Shown here piece by piece: positions 48,903 to 60,450 of a stretch of 64,000 nucleotides of DNA. The DNA is taken from NCBI GenBank assembly GCA_037576195.1, contig CM075102.1, positions 41,474,745-41,538,744 on the forward strand, in the 5' to 3' direction. The notes below the pieces were generated by a model. It had not been told where the DNA came from. It saw only the letters and a list, made by a program, of their open reading frames with translations, and ran no database searches. A program made the position numbers and the translations under genes. The stretch's first letter is position 1. Each line of letters begins with the position of its first letter. The stretch is from Phytoseiulus persimilis (lineage: Eukaryota > Arthropoda > Arachnida > Mesostigmata > Phytoseiidae).

Positions 48903-49606
48903 TCAGCCGGAACATCCTCTGCACCCGCAGTGGACGCATTCGACAATCTTTCCTTCCTCCAGTTTGTCCTTCGGCACTCGACAGATACAGTTGGTACCGA
49001 AGTTCGTATCGCGGGTCTGAATGCAACGCAAACAGCACAAATTCTCATAGCCTTGTTTCTTCCACTTCGCCTATAAGAAAGCCAATTCGACATTAGACCG
49101 ACTGCACATTTTGCGTATCGGAGAGGTATCAGGGAACGCTCGATTCCGTGCGTCCCTCTGAGTCCGATGGCAAAAATGGCGGGAACTTCCTTTCAGGCTC
49201 GATCAGCTCACCATGAGGTTTTTGTCTGCAATGTTTTCCTTAAGACAATAGTCCAGAAGTTCTTTGGATATTGCTTTCCGCTTGTAGAAAAGGTCGAAAA
49301 TGTATCTGTGGATGGGAAGATTCCCATGAGCCCATAGGATCATGAATTGGACCCAATCTGTTTCCCTCAGGGAAGGTTTCAACTCCTTCTCGCTGCTGAA
49401 TCCCAGACTGACTCGATCATATCGAGCACCTACCGTGAGCGTTGATGGTGTATCTTGAAAATCGGCCACAATGATTCCACCTTCCGCTTGCCTTCGTGGT
49501 CCTCAGTTTCGGCTTCTCTCATTTTTCCATCGAGCTCTTCCAGTGTCGGCTCAATCAGCTCCCAACCATCCGGCGGTGGCTTCCGAGTACGTCGAACCTT
49601 GCCCAT
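48903..49606 (-). CDS. BUD31: BUD31 (G10) spliceosome component
   Basis: A small, extremely conserved zinc-binding protein of the spliceosome, associated with the NineTeen complex and needed for activation of pre-mRNA splicing; nuclear. Three exons, 49434-49606, 49212-49305 and 48903-49070, give 144 residues, exactly the human length. Landmarks: start [20 protein letters not shown]; basic [33 protein letters not shown] over the first splice junction; the cysteine-rich C-terminus has [28 protein letters not shown] and the final [12 protein letters not shown]. Nearly every residue follows the family. Its start codon faces that of PTCD1 across about 1.4 kb. Confidence 0.96.
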
Positions 49607-50993
49607 TTTACGGATGAATTGAGTTCATGCAATGACGCTTCCCGACGCGAATTGGTCTATTTTTGTTGTTGAGAAGAAGATATCGTCGGCCCGACTGATT
49701 CAAGAGTGAGGAGGACAAGAAGGCAGACGCTGGCAACCAAGGAACCCGCGCAAATTCGAATGTTCGAGGGAGAAGTGCCGAGGAGTGCGATTTTTCATTA
49801 TTCGATCGGAGATTCCAAAAAGACAACTGTCTCAAATCTTAACCGACACTGGCTGCAGTTACTTCCATGAGAACGCAATGAACGGAATCGTTGCCGGACT
49901 TTTCGGGAAATTACATTTTTATGGCAGAATCCGTCTCCACGAGATTTTTTTCTATTTTCCTATCATTTGGCTTCGACTCAGATTCATCATTCCCAAGGGT
50001 GAAGGTTCCAAGGAACGACCCCATCGCTTTCGTGGAAATAATACTATTCGTAGCGTCGTTCCCAGAGGGGCTAGGAACAGATTGCTTGGAACAGCAATAT
50101 CATTCGAGAAGCCAAGCTTTAGGTGCTGAGTTGTCGCCCCGATCGCCTCCTCTCCAGCAGCTCCGTGAACTCCGTCTCCATGACTTCAGCCAGCGGGAAC
50201 GGACGGGAGCGCGGCATAAAGCGGCGCAAGAAGGTTATTGCCGAGCCCCTCTGCTCGGAATGCGTTCCTGGGTATCCTCTACTACGCCGTCATCGAGAAG
50301 CAGCATGCAATGCCATTCGAAGATATTAGAGGCCTTGCCAGGTCGATCGAGGAGATACCGGGGCTGCGGTTCGCAGTTTCAACAAGGCTCGGGCCGCGAC
50401 GGAATCAGGCCGCTATCGCATGTGGATAGCCCAGCTCGAATTTTTGAAAAGCAACAGATCATCATCATCAGCTCCATTGGTCTTCCACTGCCTCATAGTA
50501 TTGGGCTCAGCACCCGCGGTACTTTTGCGTGGCTTCATGCGCTCCGCGACATCAGACCGTGAACATCCGATCACGTTCTGCTGCCCCCCAGAGCTCACGA
50601 CGATAGCCGTTTCCTCAACTGAGGTCCCCAAAACCCCGGCTGCCTGATCGCTCCATTGGTAATCTCCGACCCTCTGATATCAAGACACAAGCTTTTTTCG
50701 GTGGTACCTTGGGCTCACGGTCGGGATCTAGGAACACATGCTGTTGCGCGAATGATAATATCCGAGCTCGTCGAATCTCGGTGCTAACTGTAATCCCGAA
50801 AATGTTGGCGCGTTTGGTTTGAGGAGTACTCTCTCTTTTCCTCGGAGAGCCCATTCCTCGAGCAATCGTGAACCGGCGCGAAAGCCCGTGGAAGCACTGC
50901 ATACCTTGAACCCACAGTGACCGTGCGGCAAACTTTCCGGTTCTCTTCCCTCTGATTGACCACTCGCACACCAAACCTGAACTTGAGCACTCG
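49607..50993. other. Divergent promoter region between BUD31 and PTCD1
   Basis: About 1.4 kb between the two start codons. A long plus-strand open frame (223 codons, 49891-50562) overlaps other open frames and resembles nothing known. The region probably carries both promoters and 5' UTRs; an unseen non-coding first exon of PTCD1 is possible. Confidence 0.4.
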
Positions 50994-53900
50994 ATGTTGC
51001 TCCGGAAACTATGTCAGCAGCTCAGGAATGCTCGACTGCGACAGTGCTCCACTCGTCCAATACTCCAAGAGCAGATTCCAAAGCCGAAAATCTTGATAGC
51101 CTGCACGGAAGTATGGCAGAAGAGACACATGAAGGAGTTGAAGAAGCTTATAGTAGCGAGACGGGCAAGTTCCTCATTCGTGAACACACTTCTCAATCAG
51201 TTGGGAAAGCATATCTCAACTTAAAGCTCGATGTTACTCCGAAAATTATGCCACCAGCTTATCACGTATAGATAGCCGCGAATGGGTACATGTGTTTGAG
51301 ACCGGTATCGCAAGATATTCTCTTGGATCGCAAATATTTCACCTGACCGTCCTGATTTTCTCCCCTCCAGATCTCTGATGCGACAACTTATTTCTACAAT
51401 GAGATAAAAACTCCCAATCTAAATCTGTTCAGTGTCATGCTGGCAGCGGTCGGAAGGACTGGTCACACGGAGCTCGCCTTCAAGCTGTTCAGGGTGAGTG
51501 CCCTTGGCGCGAAGGGGTTATCGCAATTCAGCCAGTTTCATTTGTTCTGCGATGGGAACTCTTGCGTTGCATGTCAGCAGCACTTCCGCGATCTAGTAAA
51601 GATCACAATCATCATGACAATTTCGAATGCGGCAGTATATTTCCTCTCGTCAGTCCATCCTGGAAACTCTTCCGTACATCGGTCAATCATCGACGGTTCC
51701 ACCTCTCTCGGTGTGAAGCCCTGAGCTCCCCTGGGACTCGAGCTTGCCTTCGAGTGCGCCTCTCTGGAAGTGTCTCTGTTTTGGCTCGCGAACGATTTAC
51801 GGTCTGTGCGCAGAGCAGTGAGGCATGGCTGCAGCGGGCTTCAGTTCCGCACTCAAAATCTCTGATTTGAACGACTTCATCACGCCGTCACAAGAATGTA
51901 TCAAGCCAGTGACCATCGATAAACCGAAGAAAGGCTTGGGATCGATCAAAATCGGGGACGACACGGATGATTTGCCCGTAGAGGCTCCAAGGATCCAGAA
52001 AGTTCAGATCACTCTAAACGATTGTTTGGCATGCAGTGGTTGCATAACTTCTGCTGAAAGTGTGCTGATCACCCAGCAGAGTACTGATGAACTCTTGAGA
52101 ATACTCTCCGATTCAGCTGATCGTCGCATTGTTGTTTCAATCGCGCCTCAGACTCGTGCCTCTTTCGCGGCGAAATATAACGTTTCCTACAGAAGCGCCG
52201 GCTACAAATTACGTTCGTTCCTGAAAAAACTCGGAGTCAGCGATGTTTACGACACTTCTTTCGCGAGGAACTTCACACTTCTGGAGACGAAGCGCGAGTT
52301 TCTGAAGAGATACAAGGGAGACAGATCTAGACTGCCGATGCTGAGCTCCGCATGTCCGGGATTCATTTGCTACATCGAGAAGACGCACGGGGAAGCCATT
52401 TTACCTTTCCTGAGCCATGTCCGCTCGCCACAACAAATCATGGGAAGCTTCGTGAAGACATTTCTCTCATCTCAACTTTCGATTTCTCCGGAGAAACTCT
52501 ACCACGTAACCTTGATGCCTTGCTTCGACAAGAAACTCGAGGCTTCTCGGGATGATTTCTTCAATGAAGTTACGCAGAGCAAGGACGTTGACTGCGTCAT
52601 CACGCCCGTTGAGCTCGAAGAGCTCATGAGCAAACAGAACGTACAGTTTGCCGCTCTCGACGACTCCGAGGAAGTTCCTCTAAGTCCTTTCGCCTTAGAG
52701 CACTGCTATCAGCACAAGGGAAGCGGATCCGGAGGGTTCAGTGAATACGTTTTCTGCACCGCCGTGAGAGAACTTTTCGGGGATGAGATTTCGCAGTGTG
52801 AGTTCAAGACACTGCGGAACAAGGACTTCATGGAGGCGATGTTCTGCAGGGGCGACCAAGTTTTGATCCGGGTCGCCATCTGCAACGGTTTCAGAAATAT
52901 CCAGAACATCGTTCAGAGGATCAAGCGAGGAACGTGTCAATACGATTTCATCGAAGTCATGGCGTGTCCGTCGGGATGCCTGAATGGCGGTGCCCAACTG
53001 CGACCGCACGAGGAAACTCCGAAAGCCCTGCTTGATCGAGTCAACGAGCTTTTCGCAGAGAGTCAACTCCATGGAAGTCGCTTGCCAGAGTCGGATCCTG
53101 CGGTCGACGCCATGTATAACGAATGGATCACGCACGAGGCTGACCGGTTGCTTTACACGAAGTACAAAGCGGTCCCGAAATCGACGAGTGGCTTCACTGT
53201 CAAATGGTAGATTCGTGGAGCGAATAAATATGTCGGTCGTTCGACAGTGATATTTTCTTTCATAGCTGTTCTGTTGGGGCAGTTCTCGCTGAGTCAGCAT
53301 GTTCTTTCTTTCCTCGATGAAGTTCGCTGGCCAATCGAAGCCGGTCTCCATAATTTCATCGACGAATCGCAAGGAGCAGATCGATCGAGCTCTGCGAGAA
53401 GAGGAGTGATTACTGAATCTTTAGGAACGTCTTTGAAACAGATCTCGGAGATTTCATTCTCTCATTTTCCGAATGTTGAGAATCACGGATTATCATCCGC
53501 AGTCTTCTGACCTTGCATGGATTTTGCAGGACATGCGAGCGCGGGACATACGACCGACGCCGGCGATCCTCACTTCGCTCTTCAATTCTTGCGCTAATAA
53601 TAGAGAGGACAGCCAACGAGCTCTGGCGAAAGCGAATGACCTCTATGAACAGGTGGGAAGAGATTCCAACTAGGGGACGCGGATCTTCACCGGTCTTTTT
53701 TTCCAGGACACGCCGGGCATCCAATCCAGCTCTTGTGGATATGGCAGCTCACTCAATTACGTCCCGTTTCATGGTTCTTTGTAGATGGCTCTCAAAGGAT
53801 GGCACGGAACCCAGATCACTTATCACTCGATGATGAAAGCGTTCGCGATGCATGGTGATATCACCACCTGTTTCAAGGTGAGTTTCTTGACCTTCTCTGG

Positions 53901-55580
53901 AGGTCGCCTCGAATAGAGTGCGGTCTGTTTTTCGCCGACAGTCGAGTGATACTGAGTCTCAATATTCCGCAGCTGATCGACGAAATGGTGGCCGATCGGG
54001 TAGCCATCGACGCCGACACCTACAATCATCTCATGATGGCGTGTGTTGGAGACAAGGAAACTGGCTTCGTCCTGGCTATCCGGGTCATGCGGATGATCTT
54101 ATGGAATCGTATAAGACCCTCTGTTGCGTGCTATACCAACTTCATACGTGCCGCCGCTGAGTGCGGCTGCGGAAGTAACATCGATGTGCTCAACAAGTAT
54201 GGCACTCACTCTGCCGATGAATGTTTTACATTGTTTTGTCGTATCTTATCCTGCCCGAGTGTATTGTTGATGAAGCTCACGGCGCTAGTCTTATTCGAGA
54301 TCTCTGCTTCCCAGGCTTCTGAGCGATGCTAGAAAAACTCAGCTGAAGGACCCACGTGTACCCCAAATCGAGGCAGGAACCAACCTTTTGGACACCCGCC
54401 TGAGCGAAGATTTGATCAGCGTCGCTGCCGTGCCAAAAGACGTCAACGAGAGACTTGCTCTGATCGGCGGAGTGCAGGGACTTCTGAAACAAATGGATTA
54501 CTTTAACGTAAGCAGTCTTCGATTTTCTCTGCTGGGGTTGCTTCGGAGACCTACAGCGAGATGGCTACAAGTTCTCCTCTTGGATGAAACATTCATTGAT
54601 GTCTTATAACATTTATCGCGAATCTACTCTTCCATCGACATGAGCTTCAGAAGTATCCGCTTTTCTAGCTGAAACCCACAGCATCGACGTACTCCGTGGT
54701 GCTGCGCTGTATCACAAACGAGAGGGACTTGCTTGAGTTCATCAAATTGATTCCATTGGAAAAAATGGACATCGGTTTCTGGAATCAACTCCTCAAGAAA
54801 TGCGTAGTCGAAAAATACGAGTGCGCGGCCTACATTCAGAAAAAACTCTATAGGAGGTTGGTCGAGCGCAAAAAAAATGCTCAACGTCGACAAGATATCG
54901 GTCAGAGCGTATCATATGCAGCATTTCGGGATGCTCCTAATTTTAATGAGGTGCTTCCATGTCTGATTATTCTCGCGGTTCGAGTAGCGGCTTGGAATTC
55001 GATATTCTTACCTACGGGATCCTGGCAATGCGAGTCGATTCGCCTGAAGCCCTCAATAAATACATGACGCGTATGAATGACAAGGATATCGTGCCCAACG
55101 TCATCATAATGTCGACCTTGATCAACAACATCGGTCGGAGCTTCAGATTCAGTAAGTTTCGTCTGCTCCATTGATAGAATTTCCGCCAATAGCCGAGAAG
55201 CATAACCTAAGTGTTGCTCCCAAACTCTAGACTCGCTCCTGAAGCTTCTCACCTATTGCAAGGACAACGAAATCCCGATAAATAAATCCGCCGCCAAGAA
55301 TCTCGCTGCAATGTTGAACGCAAACAAGCATGCGAAAGTGAATGCTTTGATTCTCGGAATACTGAAGAAGTTGGTAGTGGCGAAAGATGAGACAACACTC
55401 CGTACCCGTCAATTCGATCCCGCCGTCCGTAAGAGGAACAAACGAAAATGGGATCCTGATGCGGATGATGAAGACATTGAGGAGGTAGACCGTGTACTAC
55501 AAGAGGAAGCTAAGCGAAAGGGAGATTTAACGGAGAAACTTTCCATCTCGGTTCGGAAAAAAACAGCCACCCCGATATAG
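50994..55580 (+). CDS. PTCD1: Pentatricopeptide repeat domain protein 1, mitochondrial
   Basis: A mitochondrial matrix RNA-binding protein implicated in leucine-tRNA levels, tRNA 3' processing and 16S rRNA/mitoribosome assembly. Exons 50994-51152, 51371-51493, 53530-53652, 53785-53877, 53973-54196, 54315-54507, 54669-54856, 54988-55151 and 55231-55580 give 538 residues. The N-terminus MLLRKLCQQLRNARLRQCST is a clear mitochondrial targeting sequence (Arg/Leu-rich, no acid), which fixes the start. PPR helices follow: FSVMLAAVGRTGHTELAFKL, RDIRPTPAILTSLFNSCA, TYNHLMMACVGDKETGFVLA, and ERLALIGGVQGLL, all aligning in order with human PTCD1. The tail is Lys/Asp/Glu-rich. Intron 2 (51494-53529) is 2 kb and contains the complete CIAO3 gene on the same strand. 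Human PTCD1 is longer (about 700 residues), mainly in the N-terminal linker and middle. Confidence 0.9.
51825..53210 (+). CDS. CIAO3: CIAO3 (NARFL/Nar1), cytosolic Fe-S assembly factor, nested in PTCD1 intron
   Basis: An iron-only-hydrogenase-like protein that links the early scaffold to the CIA targeting complex (CIAO1-CIAO2B-MMS19). Intronless, 461 residues, the family length. The N-terminal cluster uses Cys in SQECIKP (about residue 25) and CLACSGC (about 69-75). The hydrogenase-like core carries the second cluster ligands in SSACPGFICY, LMPCFDKK and MACPSGCLNGG. The protein ends in Trp (GFTVKW), the terminal residue known to dock CIA factors to the targeting complex. The ATG at 51825 is a standard start (MAAAGFSSALKISDLNDFI). 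A poly(A) signal lies only 12 bases after the stop. It sits wholly within PTCD1 intron 2 in the same orientation, so it needs its own promoter within the 331 bases after the PTCD1 donor, or a shared transcript. Confidence 0.95.
   Translation: MAAAGFSSALKISDLNDFITPSQECIKPVTIDKPKKGLGSIKIGDDTDDLPVEAPRIQKVQITLNDCLACSGCITSAESVLITQQSTDELLRILSDSADRRIVVSIAPQTRASFAAKYNVSYRSAGYKLRSFLKKLGVSDVYDTSFARNFTLLETKREFLKRYKGDRSRLPMLSSACPGFICYIEKTHGEAILPFLSHVRSPQQIMGSFVKTFLSSQLSISPEKLYHVTLMPCFDKKLEASRDDFFNEVTQSKDVDCVITPVELEELMSKQNVQFAALDDSEEVPLSPFALEHCYQHKGSGSGGFSEYVFCTAVRELFGDEISQCEFKTLRNKDFMEAMFCRGDQVLIRVAICNGFRNIQNIVQRIKRGTCQYDFIEVMACPSGCLNGGAQLRPHEETPKALLDRVNELFAESQLHGSRLPESDPAVDAMYNEWITHEADRLLYTKYKAVPKSTSGFTVKW
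53223..53228 (+). terminator. Poly(A) signal AATAAA of CIAO3
   Basis: AATAAA twelve bases after the CIAO3 stop codon (GCGAATAAATATG), inside intron 2 of PTCD1. Its use would truncate PTCD1 transcripts that pass through before splicing. Confidence 0.55.
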
Positions 55581-58500
55581 CGTCGGAAATATATATCCTG
55601 TAAATATTTTCCCCTCTATTTTTGTGCGTCGTGTCGAGCCGATCGCGAGGCTCCCGATTCCAAAATGAAGGTCCGGTACGTCTCGGGGTGAGCTTACAGA
55701 GCTTGTTTTCATTCTATCTCCATTGTATGAATCATCGATCTCTATGGCTCGATTCTGCGCAGGCGGAGCCTGTGTTGAAACGGGCCATGGCCTCTTCTAA
55801 AATGTTCGTTCGGCTTGGAGGGTTCCCTCATGATGATCTTCACTCGGAGTTGTCTAATATCTCCGGAAACTCCATACCTTTTCCGATGAGCCATCAGGGT
55901 CTTTGGTTCAGATCGGAGCGAGCGAGAATCTCACGAACACTATCTCGGGACACCACGCATGGGTTCGGAAATCGCTCCACTTCGAAAAGTCAGAGTCATG
56001 ATTCATGGCTTATGGGGCACCAACAAATGCCGGGCGTTACCTGATTCCCTCTCGCTGGGGAAACGTCATTTCGAGACTCGTGCCAATCCATCGAAACCGA
56101 AAGTGTTGCTGTTCCGAAATGGTTCGGAAACTTTCTCACCGGACGTCCAATTCAAGAACCCAGGATGAGGAGCCAGCGGACGAAACAACAACGAATGCTT
56201 CTAACGTTTTCATTTGGCATCCAGCCTAGAAACCGCTACCACTGTTTGCCTTAATGATAGATGTTTCAAATTTTCCGAGCGAGACCGCAACGCAGTCGGA
56301 GCCGACGGGATAAACACAGAAGAAAACCTACTCTGAAGATGCTTAAATGAACGAAAAAACTTTCATTGTGTTTCGCTCCACTGTCGGTCATTGGACTTGA
56401 AGTAAACCTTCCATCGTCGAAAGAGGACGAGCTCCAATGATTTGAGAAGGTCAATCTGGAGTTGGTTTCGATGATCGGTCCACTTGTCCGGGACAGGCCA
56501 GCTGTCTGACCGCTCAGGTGCGCGTCAATGACCATTCAAGAGCGTTTGATGGCGGATGCTTGCGCGTTCAAGTATGTAACTTGCATCACCGGCGAAAAAA
56601 AACGGAACGATCACCGTGCAGATCCTGTGGGCCCCTTCATTCCGATGTAGAACTCTCTTGACTATGACAAAATCCGAGAAAGAGAAAACGCTCCGAATAG
56701 AAAATTTTTGCGTTCTGGTTGTCGATGTTCAATTTGTGGAACTGAAAGTGAAAATCACAATTCTCGCCGCAGCCGAGGTACTCTGCGGAATGCGCAACCG
56801 GGGGACAGCTTTTCAGACTTGAAACCTTGGGATGGATTTCAGCTCTTGAAGGAGAAGAACGCAGAGTGAATGTCAAAATACGCTCCAAGCCGATGATCCA
56901 CGAATCGAGCAACTTCGACTCAACGACCCAATCCTCAGAACGAATCGACTGACGCTCTCAGAGCTGTGTCGGAAAAAGTTTTTGTGAATCTAAGCCGAGC
57001 AAACATTTGAGAGTCGGATGAACGCTGACGGCGGTTGCGTCAGAAAATATCCGCAAAGAGTGTCTCCGAATACCGGGATAGTTGAAAGTGAGCAGCGGCA
57101 CTTTCGGAGGCAAAGCTCGAGTCGTATCGCGCAACTGGATTCTTCAACTGTGCTTGTGGCGAAAACATCTTTGGTATTATTTATACACCGCTACTGCGTG
57201 ACGGGGAAAGATTTTCACATCTCATGCGTCGATCCCGTTCCGACTGACACAGCTGACCGCTTGCCTCGGTAACATCGACGTTGGGCCGAGCTCATACTCC
57301 GTGGGGAATCGTTGAGCTGTAGCTGGTGTTGAAATTAATAGCGGGGAAGCGGCACCATGGGTATATCTCAGAGAATCATCCTCCGTTCAGTTCCATCTCA
57401 CACGTGCGAATTCACTTCTGATGAATCGAGGGGCGCATCCAGATCATGCCAGACTGGGAGATCTCCGAAAAAAAAAGCGACGTAAAAATTGCTTCCCCGT
57501 GCTCCCATCCATGCGGCGAGATTCTGTCGAAGAAATAAAGGGAGTGAAAATTCGGGTTCGACTTATTTTCGGGGACTCCCGAGTACCGTGGTTCAGCCCA
57601 ATCTCGACCGATTTCGATTTTTCTCCCCCATCGGAGAGCTCGGAGCGATAAGCACATTTTTCTCCTCTGCTCTACCAAGCGCGCGCGAGCAAACTGAAAC
57701 CGAAGTTGTCATATATTCCCGATGAGTTCAAGATACGGTCACACGTTGTTGGGGACATGTATCGTTTATCATGGGCGACGTTGAAGACTTTTGCTCTGCA
57801 ATCTACATCGGAGAAGATGGCACTTGCTATATCGCAGATCCACATCGACTCATCAGGTAATGCCGTGTGCAATCTACCTGCAAACAGGTGCGGAACCCGT
57901 GAGACAGGAATATGCTTCGCTCGCAATGACCACTCCTGAAGAACGCCACCCCTCCGCAACTGAAACATTTGCCGTCGACGATTTCGTCTAAACAGAAAGA
58001 ACGAGGGAAGATCCATGGTCCGGGCGCCGCATCCATTTAGCCTTACATATCATAGGCAATCTCGTCATATTACTGAGTCGTGGCGCGCTGAAATGGGAGA
58101 GGATAGAGAACTGCAGAGCCAAGATCTTGTCCCGTTGCCATAGCTTTATCAGAGTCCAGTCGATGTTAGTGTCTGTTGGAACGTACGAATGACTCATATG
58201 GTCACAACAGCAGACCTCCAATGGTTGATTCGAGCCTGTGCAGCCTCAAGGAATGATCCCGTCCATGAGCTAGATCCCGGCCGGTATCCAGGCATGTCAC
58301 AGTGCAGAGTCCTTATTCGCCGCTCATGAGTCTACAAGGAGGCGCCCTATTTCTCACTACATGCTCGCCCACGCGAGGAAAGATGTGAAAACTCCAGTCC
58401 CACCTCGCTCCCATGCACAGGCATTGTTTGGTCGGACGAAAAACAAAAAGTACGTATCGTTTCGAGCTTCCCGAAAAAAAATCAGTAGAGATTTGGCTCA

Positions 58501-58843
58501 GCTACGGCATCCGGACGTCCCCTGAAATGAGCCTAACCCGACTTCTCACTTTTTGGAACGGGGGCGCGGGAAACCAATCGAATTGCCCAGATGCAAAACT
58601 CCCAATTTCTAAAAGTCAAGTTGTCAGTCGGAAATTCACTGATTGAGTTCCGATAACATTATTTTGCGCTTTCTTTGTTAACGCAAAAAGTGGAGGGAAA
58701 CAAGCAGTGAAGGGTTTTTGGAGAAAAAAGCAACATAACGCCATCGGGAATCGGCTGGATGGATTTCTGACTGACAACTCGACTTTCAAAAGTTCGGGGC
58801 TACGACGTTTTGGGTGACGATCACAGTCCCGGAGCAAGGCTGA
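55581..58843. other. Intergenic region between PTCD1 and the MULE remnant
   Basis: About 3.3 kb without a recognisable gene. Open stretches on both strands (for example plus 55622-56044 and minus 57672-58016) overlap one another and match no family. Short A-runs occur near 56590, 57470 and 58480. No terminal inverted repeat of the neighbouring transposon could be identified by eye. Confidence 0.4.
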
Positions 58844-60175
58844 TGGACGCATTCTTTTGGGAGGGAGAGAGAGCGCGCCAGCTATGAATTCCGACGGTTC
58901 TGTAGTACGGACCGGCCAGGCACCTTCGGGGCAGGCAGAGTACTTCGGCTAAGCGCCTACGGGCCCGGCGAAGTACTTTCAACACGCACTGTCCACGGTG
59001 AGCGCCTTCTGAGCTCCTATAGTGCTGAGCATAATGCGCTCGTTCTAACGACCGCTAGCTCGCTTCAGCTGCTTAACGACGCTGTGATGATGCACGCGGA
59101 CGCCACCTACAAAGTTGTTCCCAGGAATTTGTGTTCGCAGTTATTCACCATCTATGGGAACTGGCAGGGTCACGTCGGGATGGTGGCTTGTGCTCTCATG
59201 AATTCCGCGTCGGCCCCTGCCTACAGGTGGGTGTTCGGGTGTTTGAAAGCAGCCAGTCCAGGTTTGGCTGTCCAGCAGTTCATGAGTGATTGGGATAGTT
59301 CGATCAGGGCCGCAGCCCAATCGGAATTCCCTCATGCTCTAGAACGAGGCTGTCTGTTCCATTACGCGCAAAGCGTAATTCGAATGGCCAGGTCTCCTAT
59401 AATCGGTTTGGCTGCGGAGCCTCGTGGTCCGGGGGAAGTACAGTAACACGTTCTGCGCTTCTGTGCTCTGCCCCTCCTGCCTTCCGCCCAGATCAGGCCT
59501 GCCTTCGAAGACTGTGCAGCTGCGGCGGCGGAACTTGCGCATCCGCAACTCGAGATACTCGCGAACTACGTGCGTACCTTTTGGTTAACTCGGGTCGGGC
59601 CCGACGATCTCTCAGTTTACAGGATAATCGCACGCCCAAAAAACGCCGTGGAATCAAACAAAGCTGCAGTGCGACGCCGTTTGGGTACACACGCCGCAGT
59701 TTGAAATTTGATTTCACTGATCCTGGAGATGGCGGCAGACATAATCATCGACCAGAAGATCCATCGCGGCGGGACCATGCACATCAGATCGAGGCCGAGT
59801 CGGGCAACAAGACTCAACGAACTCAACAGTTCGCAGTCTTGGAATTTATTGGATGCCGAGCAAATCTCTCCACTACAATTTATTAATCGGGTCAAGTTCA
59901 GAGTTGGAGCCTCCTCCGAGCGTCACGGACTCTTCCAAATCACGGGTGACGACGCCGGTATTGGGAACCCCGAAGATCCCGCGAGTCAAGCACCTGATGA
60001 TTTGGACATACCGGAAGAGGAGCCCGAGCCTCCTGCAGTATTAGCAGACAGCGAAGAGGAACACGCATTCCGGATTTGGAGCACTGGCTCGTGGAAAACG
60101 ACCACGTGTACGAAGGATTCCCTGGCGACCATTCCTACGCAGCTCGACCTCTTTGAATCTGCAGTTTACCATTAA
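58844..60175 (+). pseudogene. Decayed MULE-type transposase
   Basis: A DDE transposase of the Mutator-like (MULE) superfamily. One frame runs from the base after a TGA at 58841-58843 to the stop at 60173-60175, broken by in-frame stops at 59444-59446 (TAA) and 59702-59704 (TGA). Homology continues across both stops in the same frame, so these are nonsense changes and not an intron or frameshift. Recognisable parts: MMHADATYKVVPRNLCSQLF (first catalytic Asp region, at 59084 on), FMSDWDSSIRAA (second Asp), HALERGCLFHYAQSV (CxxH-type block), CALPLLPSAQI, and ARPKNAVESNK (the NSVE-type third acidic motif). The 5' end of the protein is not seen. Immobile remnant; the parent family may still be active elsewhere in the genome. 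Confidence 0.75.
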
Positions 60176-60226
60176 TTTCTAGGTCTCGCAGGTCTCATAT
60201 CCAGATTAGCGTTCAATGTTTTTGTT
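60176..60226. other. Junction between MULE frame and tandem repeat
   Basis: Short stretch without identifiable features. The repeat array begins immediately after it, so both may belong to one transposon copy (see findings). Confidence 0.3.
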
Positions 60227-60450
60227 TTTCAGAGTTCATGGGCTGAGTAGCATATTTTATCGATTGTGGGTCCCTTTCACAGACTCGCAGCCAATTTCTT
60301 CGTTTACCAGGGTCCAGAGGTTGTGGAGAATCATTTACCATTCGCGGGTTCCTCTTACAGACAGGCGGCGAATTTTTGAATTTCAGAGTTCACGGGTTGG
60401 GAGCATGCTTTATCGCTCGCGGGTTCCTCTTACAGACCAGCGGGGAATGT
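60227..60450. repeat. Imperfect 75-78 base tandem repeat, about three units
   Basis: Three diverged units. TCGCGGGTTCCTCTTACAGA recurs exactly at 60342 and 60417 (75 bases apart), with a weaker copy at about 60264 (78 bases earlier). TTTCAGAGTTCA occurs at 60227 and 60381, two unit lengths apart. A more degraded piece (TCTACAGACTCGAATCCAAT) lies at about 60511. It starts 51 bases after the transposase frame. Confidence 0.7.

Noticed and set aside
49891-50562. 223-codon plus-strand frame upstream of PTCD1
   Set aside because: Does not resemble PTCD1 or any known protein; the clear mitochondrial targeting sequence at 50994 marks the PTCD1 start instead.
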